A stretch of DNA of 27,061 nt from CAZUCU01 sp964618845 (GTDB lineage: Bacteria > Patescibacteriota > Minisyncoccia > Phycocordibacterales > JAACPR01): assembly GCA_964618845.1 (NCBI GenBank), contig CAZUCU010000007.1:1-27061 (forward strand), in the 5' to 3' direction. Below, one piece after another: positions 15,405 to 23,878 of this stretch (positions are counted from its first letter, which is position 1; each line of letters begins with the position of its first letter). The notes under the pieces were generated by a model that worked only from the letters and a program-made list of their open reading frames with translations, did no database searches and was not told the DNA's origin. Made by a program: the position numbers and the translations under genes.

Positions 15405-15504
15405 NNNNNNNNNNNNNNNNNNNNNNNNNNNNNNNNNNNNNNNNNNNNNNNNNNNNNNNNNNNNNNNNNNNNNNNNNNNNNNNNNNNNNNNNNNNNNNNN
15501 NNNN
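15405..15504. other. Assembly gap 2 (100 N) joining two different genes
   Basis: Left of the gap the - strand encodes the middle of GlyRS; right of it, the extracytoplasmic part of a membrane protein. The missing DNA must hold the end of one gene and the first ~600 bases of glyS, so the true length is well over 100. Confidence 0.9.
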
Positions 15505-17306
15505 TTATCCACCAAAACTGGTGAATCCCCCCTTTGAGACAAACTCGGTGTAATAGAAATTTGAAATGCACCCTGAATTGGTAACCCCTTATATCCTGTT
15601 TCTTCTTTTATCTCTCCTATTTTCCAAATTATTTTTCTCGACCTAGAATCGTAATTCATATCAGAATTATCTGGCCAAATTTTACTTAAGTAGGTTATAT
15701 AATTTGGTAAACTCATTTCTACCGTCGCATTTGCTAATCGATTTGAAGAATTTAAAATATCAAAGAATATAGTATAAGTTGTAGTATTTTCAACCTTGGG
15801 TGGGATTGGCCCAGAATTACTAAATGGGCCAGTATGTCCCAAACTTTTCCCCATAAAAGAGATAGTACTGTTGAACCTTAGTTTTTTAAAAACCTCATTT
15901 ACAATTTTTTCTGGAACTTCTGGATCTTCATATCTCAGACCTTCAACTTTTGCACTTAAGGCAATTTCTGGATTAATAAATCTTTCTTCTTTTGTTAAAT
16001 CTTTCGTTCTAAAATTCAAAGAAAGACTACCACTTTTGCCAATACCGATATTTTCAAAATCTGAATAAGTTGTTTTATCCCAAATAATACTATTATCAAT
16101 AGATTTATAAAAACCACTGGATACCTGTATAGACTCCCGGGCCAAAACATCTCCTTCTAATTTTAAGACAATCTGAGCATCTTTTATTACAGCATTAGTA
16201 TTATTTCTATAATTAATTTTCATCTGATAATTTTTATTTGGATCCAAATTAATAACACTTGAATTATTATTATCAATAGATAAATCGATTTCTAAAAATG
16301 GTCTCTGGATTACAACAGTTCTCGCAATGGAAGAAAACAGGACTCCTATTTCATCGATTTTTTCAATATCTTTTATTCCAATATTAAATTTAAAAAGTTT
16401 ATCATCATTATTTTGTCCTTGAAGTTCGCCTTTTATGTTAAATTTAATGGTTTCTCGTGGTTCAAGTTCTCCGATAAACCAAGACTTGTTACCCTCTTGT
16501 GGTGTAAGTGAAGAAGATTCAAAAACAAAACCAAATGGATAATCAACCGAAACCAAAACATTACCAAATTTTTCATTGGCATTAGAAGCAACTTCTACTT
16601 CAAATGTTAATTCTTGCCCAGCAGTAATTTCTCTTACAGAAGAAACGTTCATTTTGATTGGAGTTGATGTAAGAACAACATCAAAGATTTTCTTTTTTTC
16701 AAAAACATCATTGGAATCTGCAATTCGATAAACAACTTTTACTTCAATTTCTTTTTTTTCTCCTTCTTCACCAAATAAAAATACTGTCTTTGTTTCTCTC
16801 AAATAAGAACCTGGGGTAATTTCACCAATACTATATCTTTCTCTCGGCAAAGAAATTGAAACATCTTTACCGTCGCGTGTCCCCTCTGGATACTCAATTG
16901 CCAAATCAACCGTCTGCATCTCTACCTCATTATTGTTTTGAACAATAATATCAAAGGTAAACTCCTGAGCAGCACCAACAGAGACAGAGGAATTTATGGA
17001 AATATCTACATTTTCAGCATCGGGGCCACTGTTATACACAAAGATATAGTAAGCATAAGCAGAAGCCCCAAGAAAGAAAAGAAGAGATACTAAAAAAATT
17101 TTCGTAAAAATGCTTAGACCCCTCTTTTTTGTTAGGGGTTTGATATCTTCATCAAAATCTTTACTAACTTGTTTATTCCACTCAGTCGAAACATTGTAAT
17201 TTTTCTCCTCCATCTGATGTCTTTCTTTGGGTTTAATTTCTGATCTTGTGGAATAAAGTCGTTTCTCTAAATTCTCTAATTTATCTGGTTTTTGGTAATC
17301 ATCCAT
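15505..17306 (-). CDS. Large membrane-anchored extracytoplasmic protein, C-terminus lost in gap 2
   Basis: About 600 residues are visible. A hydrophilic, cytosolic N-terminus (1-62) is followed by one membrane helix (about 66-88, FTKIFLVSLLFFLGASAYAY) and a long extracytoplasmic region of repeated beta-sandwich segments, each with the phrase pattern TAGQELTFEVEVASNANEKF, VSVDYPFGF, then WFIGELEPRETIKFNIKG. This resembles DUF11/CARDB-like Ig modules that build surface stalks. Three or four such modules can be counted. Such proteins are frequent in CPR genomes, with no known function. It starts 15 bases after recO and probably shares its transcript. It must not be read as one protein with GlyRS. 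Confidence 0.85.
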
Positions 17307-17321
17307 TTCTAAATTATAACA

Positions 17322-17864
17322 TTAAAGTTCACTATTTTTTATACCACGGTTTATTATTTTTCTGAGTTCTCTCAACTGCTCTGCGTTTTCTAATATTTTA
17401 TTTTGACTCTCTACATACCCCAAATCATATAGAAAATTTGCTAATATCTTTGCTTCTTCTAATTCTATCTTTTCCTTTGTGTTCAAATTTAAAATATTTT
17501 CAAAACCAATTAATAAATCATCAAAAATTTTTTCATTCGTCTCCTCACCCAAATAAAATCTTTTTACTAAAGATAGAATTTTCAAGATCACTTCCCTTTT
17601 TGTCTTGTCGAGTGATTCAAAATAAAAAGATTTAAGGAAAGATGTGTTGGTAATTCTCCACCCCGTCTTGCCTTTCACCAAAGCAAAATTAGAAAGTGAA
17701 TATTCCTGAACAGAATATCTGTGTTTTGATTTTAAATCTCGCACCCCTGAAACTTTGGCATAAATATGCCCCAGATCCCTTGTAAAGATAGACAAAAACA
17801 AGTCCCTCTCCCCCAAATCATGAGATTTCAAAACTATTCCTTTGGTGTGAGTAATAGAATACAC
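17322..17864 (-). CDS. recO: DNA repair protein RecO, short form
   Basis: 180 residues against 230-260 in most bacteria. RecO displaces SSB and loads RecA with RecR. The N-terminal OB domain is clear: TKGIVLKSHDLGERDLFLSI and FTRDLGHIYAKVSGVRDLKS, then SVQEYSLSNFALVKGKTGWR. The helical C-terminal domain is cut down and has no CxxC zinc site. The start is GTG 17864; the nearby ATG is out of frame. Clustering with glyS matches a common bacterial recO-glyS neighbourhood, and ssb and recA, its partners, are in the same window. Confidence 0.88.
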   Translation of the reverse strand: MYSITHTKGIVLKSHDLGERDLFLSIFTRDLGHIYAKVSGVRDLKSKHRYSVQEYSLSNFALVKGKTGWRITNTSFLKSFYFESLDKTKREVILKILSLVKRFYLGEETNEKIFDDLLIGFENILNLNTKEKIELEEAKILANFLYDLGYVESQNKILENAEQLRELRKIINRGIKNSEL

Positions 17865-17892
17865 ATGTTTATTTTACTACAAAAATTTACAG

Positions 17893-17920
17893 TTGACTTT
17901 TGGCCAAAAAAGAATAAGAT
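17893..17920 (+). promoter_or_regulatory. Promoter of a candidate small RNA
   Basis: TTGACT (17893-17898), a 16-base spacer and TAAGAT (17915-17920) on the + strand point away from recO into a non-coding stretch. Predicted start about 17927. Confidence 0.6.
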
Positions 17921-17926
17921 ATGAAA

Positions 17927-18024
17927 TATAAAGCTTGCGGAGATTGGAGAAATCCATCCTCCTGTCAACACTCAGTAGACAGCAAGCTTGCTAAAATCTC
18001 GCATTTATGCGAGATTTTAGTTTA
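17927..18024 (+). ncRNA. Candidate small RNA with a three-way junction and intrinsic terminator
   Basis: Between recO and the gene at 18022 there is no ORF, but there is a promoter, a compact fold and a terminator in the right order. P1 pairs 17931-17938 (AAGCTTGC) with 17982-17989. P2 pairs 17939-17942 (GGAG) with 17959-17962, then TGGA with TCCA across a GAAA tetraloop (17949-17952). P3 pairs TGTC (17963-17966) with GACA (17978-17981) over an 11-nt loop. The three helices meet with no unpaired junction bases. The terminator 17991-18020 follows. No SRP, 6S, tmRNA, RNase P or known riboswitch core is recognised. The terminator's 5' arm is complementary over 12 bases to the start region of the neighbouring convergent gene. 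Confidence 0.55.
17991..18020. terminator. Bidirectional intrinsic terminator (14-bp perfect stem)
   Basis: CTAAAATCTCGCAT and ATGCGAGATTTTAG are exact inverted repeats with a 2-base centre. The A-rich and T-rich ends let it work both ways: for the small RNA on + and for the 112-codon gene on -, whose stop lies one base beyond. Confidence 0.8.
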
Positions 18025-18360
18025 ACCAAATATACTGTAAAAATGAATTTTGCCTCTATTAATTTTTCTTAAAACAACTTTAATGATTTTTCCATTAATA
18101 TTTTTTGAAAGTGCCCAATATTTTATCTTCCCCCTACGATATTCTATATATAAAATTTTCGACTGAAGTATTCTCTTAACAAACTTTAACAATTGAAATC
18201 TTCTTTTTATATCTAAGACATATCTCTTAGCTCCATTCTTTCTAATCAGGTGATTAAATCCATGGTTATTGAAATAGACCTTCTCTCCACCAAGAGCAGA
18301 ACATTTTATAAAACCTATAGAATAATATTCTTTTTTGTATTTTTGAATAAAATCTCGCAA
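18022..18360 (-). CDS. Putative BECR-fold (barnase/EndoU/colicin E5/RelE-like) nuclease, toxin-like
   Basis: 112 residues from a TTG (18360) directly preceded in frame by TAA; there is no ATG in frame, so it either uses TTG or is 5'-truncated. It is strongly basic. The pattern KVYFNNHGFNHLIRKNG (conserved His), a helical KRRFQLLKFVKRILQ, then IEYRRGKIKYWALSKNINGK and IIKVVLRKINRGKIHFYSIF, resembles small BECR/PBECR-type RNase domains, where a beta-sheet carries the basic catalytic residues and the protein ends in a short Ser/Phe strand. This is motif-level recognition only. There is no protein antitoxin next to it; instead a candidate RNA is transcribed toward it. The 12-mer TAAAATCTCGCA lies at both ends of the gene (17992-18003 and 18348-18359). 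Confidence 0.5.
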   Translation of the reverse strand: MRDFIQKYKKEYYSIGFIKCSALGGEKVYFNNHGFNHLIRKNGAKRYVLDIKRRFQLLKFVKRILQSKILYIEYRRGKIKYWALSKNINGKIIKVVLRKINRGKIHFYSIFG

Positions 18361-18550
18361 TTATTTTATTCTGTCTGGAAAAATTCAAAACACCAACTCA
18401 AAATTTAATAGATTTTTAATCTTTTTTTCACAATTTTTTCATGAATTTTTAACAAAATGATAGTATATTTGTTTCACTATTTTGGCTTAACTTTAGATTC
18501 TTTTTTGGGTGCTTCTTGAAATTTCATAGGGATATTATAACAAAATGTTC
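18361..18550. other. AT-rich intergenic spacer between ileS and the toxin-like gene
   Basis: A TATAAT (18539-18534, - strand) stands seven bases before a 16-codon frame (18527-18477, MKFQEAPKKESKVKPK). No -35 box fits it and no homology is recognised. A TATACT-like box near 18460-18470 could serve the gene at 18022-18360. Otherwise nothing definite is seen. Confidence 0.3.
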
Positions 18551-21500
18551 TTACAATTTCTGAATAGCTATTTTAATCCAAAACTCATTTATTTTTATCT
18601 CTTCTATATCTTGTAGTTCAGTTTTAATAATATTTTTTGATCTCGTTGTTTGCATTATCATTTCCTTGAATTTATTTATTGCATTTTCAAGCTCAATTGG
18701 ATACTGGATTTTAACTTCAATTGAATCTTCTGGACTAAGACCTGCATTTTTTCGCAAATCTTGAATTGCTCTTATTATTTCCCTTGCATCTCCTTCTCCC
18801 TTAAGTTCCGGTGTAATTTTGGTATGTAAAAAAACTTCATCATTCATGCTTTCATTATTTGTAACCTCTTTGACATTCACTTCGTCTTTTATAATAGAAA
18901 TATATTCGCCACTTAAAGTAAGATTTTTAACTTCCAATTTAGAAAGTGGTTGACGAACTTTTATTCCAAAGCTTGCTCTCTTTTCCAGGGCCTGTGTCAC
19001 AATATTTCTTGTAACGCTCATATTTTCTAATACTTCTTTATTATCAAAAGTATTTTCTGGCCATTTTTCCAAATGTACGCTATCTTTTGGTCCTCCACCT
19101 CGACCATACTCAGTACAAGCAACTCTTCTATATACATCTTCTGCTTTAAATGGCATATAAGGTGCTATCAATTTAGAAAACTCAACCAAAACAAATTTCA
19201 TAGTAGACAGAGCCTTCAGAGCGTCACCCCCACCATTTTTAATTCGATCTCTTGATCTCCTCAGATACCAAGTAGATAAATCATCAACAAAATCTGTAAA
19301 TGGTCTTGCCCCTTTATCTAATTCATAATTTTCCAAAGCGTTTGTTACTTCTGTTTGAACTTCAATCAACCTTCCAACAATCCATTTGTCCAAAACATTT
19401 TCACTTTTATTAGAGACATCTATTTCTTGTTTATACAGTTCATAAAAAGATACGACGTTATCTAATCTCAAGATAATTTTTTTCATTATTTCATCAACTC
19501 CTTTTTCAGAAAATTTTATATCGTCTGATTTGACTGCTGGACTACTCATTAAATAAAACCTGAGAGCATCTGCCCCATATTTATCCAACACAAAATTTAT
19601 CTCTGGATAATTTTTTAAGCTTTTAGACATCTTTCTACCATCTTCTGCCAAGATCAAACCGTTAACAACAACATTTTTAAATGGTGATCTATCAAAAAGT
19701 CCAGTACTTAAAACCATAAGAGTATAAAACCACCCGCGTGTTTGATCCAAACCTTCTGCAATAAAATCTGCTGGAAAATTATGCCTTTTCATTAATAAAT
19801 TTCCTGGTCGAAATTCATCTTTTTTCATAGGATAATAGTTGCTTGCAAATGGCATTGACCCAGAATCAAACCAGCCATCAAAAACATCTTTTATTCTGTA
19901 AAATTTCTTGTTTTTTTCTTCAAAAAAAATTTTGTCTATATAGGGCCTATGCAAATCAAGCTCAAAATTTTTATTATGGGGTAGTTTATAATAATTCGTC
20001 TCAACAATTTCTGATGTCTCAATATATGCCCTTTTACCCTTAAGTTCGATTGTTTCTTCTTTAGTAAGACCTTCCGCACATGCTTTGAGAAGCCAAAGTG
20101 GCCAACCATGAGAAATAATTAAAATATTTTTGTCTTTATTTTTTTTATCTATTTCTTCCAAAAATTCTCCAACTCGTTTCCTTATATCAAGTACCGACTC
20201 TCCTTTTTCATTTTGCTCATAAATATTAAGTGGAGATCCAATAATATCCCAAAAAACATTTTGATTAATTCCATTTAATCCAATTTGTGATTCTTTTAAT
20301 CTATCATCTATAATAATTTGATCATCCTTAAGTTCTAAAATTTCTTTTACAACATTAGAGGTTTCTCGGGTTCTTATAAGTGGAGAAGTATAAACAAAAT
20401 CAATTTGGTTTGATTTTAATTTGTTAATAGCATTTTTAACTTGTTCACTACCCCTTTCCGTCAGGTGGCTTTCTTTAGGAGAATCTTTTTCACAATTAAA
20501 ATTTTCCACATTATGAAGAGCCTCTCCGTGTCGCATTAAAAAATACTTATTAGTGGATTTTGTTCGTTTTTTCAAATCTTCCATTGAACCAATTAGGATA
20601 ATATCTTTGTTATCTTCACTTTTCCAAATTGGAATTGGTGTACCCCAAAACCTTTGCCTTGAAACAGACCAGTCACGAACTTCTCTAAGCCAATTACCAA
20701 AACGAAGAGTCCCCACATTTTCTGGTATCCATTTAATTTTATTATTGTTTGAAATTAATTTATTTCTAATTTCTGTAACTTTTACAAACCAAGATGAAGT
20801 TGCATAATTGAGAAGCGGTGCATCCGTCCTCCAACAAAAAGGATAGGAGTGTTCGATCTTTTCTTTAGAATAAACGAGGTTTTTCTCTGCCAAAAATTTT
20901 ATAATTTCTACATCGGTTTTTGTTGGATCTTCTTTTGGTTTTGCTTGTAATCCCGCAAAATCAATTACTTCTGGTTTAATCGTTCCATTCATATTTACAT
21001 GTTGGATGAACGGCAATTTATATTTTTTAAGAAGTGAATAATCATCATCACCAAAGGATGGCGCAATATGTACCACGCCAGTACCATCTTCTATTGTCAC
21101 AAAATCTGCTTCATAAATTTTCCAAGCATTTTTAATATTTTCTATATTTGAATTTACATAATATTCAAATAAAGGTTTGTAGCTCTTACCGACTAATTTC
21201 CTGCCTTCAAATTCTTCCAAAATTTCATATTTATCTTTTACAACTTTATCTAAAAGATTTTTTGCCAAAATAAACTTTTGTTCATTAGATTTTATTTTGA
21301 CATACAAAACTTCTGGAGAAATAGCTAAAGCAACATTTCCCGGCAATGTCCAAGAGGTAGTAGTCCACGCCAGAACAAAAGTTTCCGGTTCATCTATTAA
21401 TTCAAATTTAACAGTAATCGAAATATCTTTTATATCCCTATATCCTTGATTAACTTCAAAATTAGAAAGCGTTGTTTCAAGTTCTGGCGAAATATGCATT

Positions 21501-22066
21501 ACTTTAAAATCTTCATAAACTAAACCCTTATCATAAAGTCGCTTAAACGCCCACCAAATTGATTGTGTATAAAGTGGGTTCATTGTTGTATAGGCATTTT
21601 CCATATCAATCCATCTACCAGTTCGTGGAATAATTTTCTTCCATTCTGCTTCGTATTTAAAAACAGACTCTTTGGCTTTATTATTAAAATTTTCGATACC
21701 GAAATTTTCGATATCTTTGGATGTTTGTAGATTAAATTCTTTTTGTATCAAATTTTCAATTGGAAGTCCGTGACAATCCCAACCCCATCTTCTATTTACA
21801 TGATAACCTTGCATAGTCTTGTATCGTGGAATTACATCCTTTATCGTTCCTGGAAGCAGGTGCCCATAATGAGGTAGCCCCGTAGCAAAGGGCGGGCCAT
21901 CATAAAAGACAAATTCTCCTTTTGGAGATTCTTTTTTTAGAGTTTTTTCAAAAATTTTGTTTTTATTCCAATAATCTAATATTTCTAATTCTTTTTTTGA
22001 TACTGCACTTAAACTTTTTTCTAAATTCTGATCCACATCAGAGATCTTTAATTTATTTTCGTCCAT
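18551..22066 (-). CDS. ileS: Isoleucyl-tRNA synthetase with an inserted histidine-phosphatase domain
   Basis: 1171 residues. The class I IleRS frame is complete: HYGH (66-69), editing CP1 domain (TTTSWTLPGNVALAIS and GTGVVHIAPSFGDDDYS), SRQRFWGTPIPIW, WFDSGSMPFA, QTRGWFYTL, KMSKS (812-816) and the anticodon domain. Between IGSMEDLKKRT (~500) and ELDLHRPYID (from 702) sit about 195 extra residues that are a full histidine phosphatase (phosphoglycerate-mutase-like) domain: FLMRHGEALHN with R512-H513, HLTERGSEQV, YTSPLIRTRETS, RLKESQIG and ISHGWPLW with the second His at 653. All the usual catalytic residues appear intact. Zinc cysteines that usually occupy this region of the synthetase are absent. 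The leader contains a hairpin repeat. Confidence 0.96.
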   Translation of the reverse strand: MDENKLKISDVDQNLEKSLSAVSKKELEILDYWNKNKIFEKTLKKESPKGEFVFYDGPPFATGLPHYGHLLPGTIKDVIPRYKTMQGYHVNRRWGWDCHGLPIENLIQKEFNLQTSKDIENFGIENFNNKAKESVFKYEAEWKKIIPRTGRWIDMENAYTTMNPLYTQSIWWAFKRLYDKGLVYEDFKVMHISPELETTLSNFEVNQGYRDIKDISITVKFELIDEPETFVLAWTTTSWTLPGNVALAISPEVLYVKIKSNEQKFILAKNLLDKVVKDKYEILEEFEGRKLVGKSYKPLFEYYVNSNIENIKNAWKIYEADFVTIEDGTGVVHIAPSFGDDDYSLLKKYKLPFIQHVNMNGTIKPEVIDFAGLQAKPKEDPTKTDVEIIKFLAEKNLVYSKEKIEHSYPFCWRTDAPLLNYATSSWFVKVTEIRNKLISNNNKIKWIPENVGTLRFGNWLREVRDWSVSRQRFWGTPIPIWKSEDNKDIILIGSMEDLKKRTKSTNKYFLMRHGEALHNVENFNCEKDSPKESHLTERGSEQVKNAINKLKSNQIDFVYTSPLIRTRETSNVVKEILELKDDQIIIDDRLKESQIGLNGINQNVFWDIIGSPLNIYEQNEKGESVLDIRKRVGEFLEEIDKKNKDKNILIISHGWPLWLLKACAEGLTKEETIELKGKRAYIETSEIVETNYYKLPHNKNFELDLHRPYIDKIFFEEKNKKFYRIKDVFDGWFDSGSMPFASNYYPMKKDEFRPGNLLMKRHNFPADFIAEGLDQTRGWFYTLMVLSTGLFDRSPFKNVVVNGLILAEDGRKMSKSLKNYPEINFVLDKYGADALRFYLMSSPAVKSDDIKFSEKGVDEIMKKIILRLDNVVSFYELYKQEIDVSNKSENVLDKWIVGRLIEVQTEVTNALENYELDKGARPFTDFVDDLSTWYLRRSRDRIKNGGGDALKALSTMKFVLVEFSKLIAPYMPFKAEDVYRRVACTEYGRGGGPKDSVHLEKWPENTFDNKEVLENMSVTRNIVTQALEKRASFGIKVRQPLSKLEVKNLTLSGEYISIIKDEVNVKEVTNNESMNDEVFLHTKITPELKGEGDAREIIRAIQDLRKNAGLSPEDSIEVKIQYPIELENAINKFKEMIMQTTRSKNIIKTELQDIEEIKINEFWIKIAIQKL

Positions 22067-22089
22067 AATTTTATTTTAGGTATTTAGAT

Positions 22090-22145
22090 AGATAGGCATT
22101 TAGAATTAACCTATTTTCTAAATGTCTAACTTTCTAAATGCCAAA
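22090..22145. repeat. TCTAAATG repeat hairpin in the ileS leader
   Basis: GGCATTTAGAA (22095-22105) and TTCTAAATGCC (22132-22142) pair perfectly over 11 bp. Inside lies TCTAAATGTCTAACTTTC, shared with the metG leader (11715-11750). This could fold in the argS-ileS intergenic transcript. Confidence 0.65.
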
Positions 22146-22207
22146 ATGTCTTTTAAACTAATAATTCGTATGTAAAATATATGATTTTTGGAGCAATAAG
22201 TCAAAAA

Positions 22208-23778
22208 TTACATTTTATTTGGAACCTCAATGCCCAAAACATTAAGGCCATTTTCCAAAGTTTCTTTCACTGCTTTTGTAATTAGGATTTTATATGGAGA
22301 ATTGGGGTCACTTTCATCCAAAATCTTATTACTTGCATAAAATGAATTAAATTCACTTGCTAATTTTGTCAGATAAGAAACTACATATTGTGGTGCCAAA
22401 TCATTCAAAGCCTTTCCTAAAATATCGGTATATTGAATCAAAACTCTTTCTAAATTTGTAATTTCAAATTTCGTATTTGCTTGCCTCGAGCTACTTGTCC
22501 TGAGTTCTGTCGAAGGATGTCGAGAGGTTTCAGATTTAGGATTTAGGATTTCGGATTTCTCCAATATACTTTTAGCCCTAACAAAAGTATATTGGATATA
22601 TGGTCCTGAATCTCCATCAAAAGAAATCGATTTCTCAAAATCAAAAATAATATCTTTTCCAATTCCTTGTTTCAAAATAGAATATTTGAGTGCAGAAATA
22701 GAAACTTTGTCTTTTATCTCTTCTTTCAAATTTCCGTCTAAATCTCGATCTTTTACTTTTTTATCAACTAAATTTTTTACTTGATTGATTAAATCTTCTG
22801 CTAAAAGAACATTTCCCTTCCGAGAAGACATTTTCCCTTCTGCAAATCGAAGCATCCCATGATAAATGTGTTTGGTTTTTTCTTTTATTTTTGGATCAAT
22901 TTTTTTTATAGTAGCAAAAATAACTTTAAAATAATCAATTTGCTCATTTCCAGTAACAATAATAGATCGATCAGGTGAAAAATCTTTTTCTTTCAAATAA
23001 AATAATCCCAAATCCTTAGTCTCATAAGTAGGAACACCTTTTGAATTTACAAAAACCCTAGTATGGAGACCGTCTTTTTCGCCTTTATAAATAATAGCAC
23101 CTTCACTTTTTTCAAAAACCTTTTCAAGATTTTTATTTACAATTTCAAGACCTATTGGAGCAGATTGTGTCTCCAAATAAAATTTATCAAACTTTGTTCC
23201 AAGAAGTTTATACATTTTTTCAAAATACTCCAAACTCCATCTGCGACCTTTTATATAATAAGTTTGAATCTCTATACTTACATTTTTATCTTCAAAAAGA
23301 TGTTTATTTAATTCGTCTATTTCATTTTTGACATTTGGATTTTCTTCATATTCACCAGAACCATAAACATATGAATCACCCAAAAATTTTGCTTTATCTT
23401 CTAAAGAATCATGATCTGCCGGAAAAAATGCTTTATGCTTTTCGATTGCCCAAATACATTTAGCAACATGAAGTCCAATGTCTCCTTGATAACAAATTCT
23501 CTTAACATTTGCACCATTTGCCTCAAAAATTCGACAAAGTGATTCACCAATTGTGTTTGACATTAAATGTCCAATATGAAATTGTTTAAAGGGGTTGGGG
23601 TCAGTAAACTCAATTAAAATAGTTTGCCCTTTTAAAATTTCATTTTGAAATTTTGGATTTAAAACTTTGTTTCTGATTATTTCAATATTTAAATAAAAAT
23701 TAATAAAACCAACACCTGCTTGTTCAATTTTAGAAAATTCTTTTAAATTTTTATCTTTGAGTTTGGAAACAATTTTAT
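22208..23778 (-). CDS. argS: Arginyl-tRNA synthetase, N-terminus lost in gap 3
   Basis: 522 residues are visible out of an expected ~580-600. Class I synthetase for tRNA-Arg. Present: the end of the N-terminal additional domain (QAGVGFINFYLN), FTDPNPFKQFHIGHLMSNTI with HIGH, ICYQGDIGLHVAKCIWAI, VTGNEQIDYFKVIFATIKKI, GKMSSRKGNVLLAEDLI (KMSK loop) and DGDSGPYIQYTFVRAKSILE. The helical anticodon domain ends FNSFYASNKILDESDP and so on. About 60-75 N-terminal residues lie in the gap; the four codons reading MRRK on its far side are unrelated. Between catalytic and anticodon domains, 35-odd residues are encoded by two kinds of dispersed repeat (22450-22562). Confidence 0.96.
22450..22562. repeat. 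Composite dispersed repeat inserted in frame in argS
   Basis: The outer parts are ATTTCG-type words (AAATTTCGTATTTGC; GATTTAGGATTTCGGATTTC). The inner part, CCTCGAGCTACTTGTCCTGA to GTCGAAGGATGTCGAGAGG, is a different hairpin repeat whose translation contains HPSTELRTSSS, which I have met in several CPR and other environmental genomes. The insertion keeps frame and sits at a domain boundary. Confidence 0.75.
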
Positions 23779-23878
23779 NNNNNNNNNNNNNNNNNNNNNN
23801 NNNNNNNNNNNNNNNNNNNNNNNNNNNNNNNNNNNNNNNNNNNNNNNNNNNNNNNNNNNNNNNNNNNNNNNNNNNNNN
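23779..23878. other. Assembly gap 3 (100 N) removing the 5' end of argS
   Basis: The left side is argS coding sequence; the right side begins with a 23-base copy of the tRNA-Thr 5' region. The gap must contain the argS start and perhaps more copies of the 72-base unit, so 100 is not its real size. Confidence 0.9.

Noticed and set aside
17927..18024. SRP RNA, 6S RNA, tmRNA or a known riboswitch
   Set aside because: The conserved cores of these classes are absent, and a riboswitch would need a downstream gene on the + strand.
18477..18527. 16-codon ORF after ileS with a TATAAT just upstream
   Set aside because: No ribosome-binding site, no -35 box, and no recognised family; could occur by chance in AT-rich DNA.
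22067..22207. T-box leader controlling ileS
   Set aside because: No T-box consensus or antiterminator bulge was seen; the leader is made of the TCTAAATG repeat.
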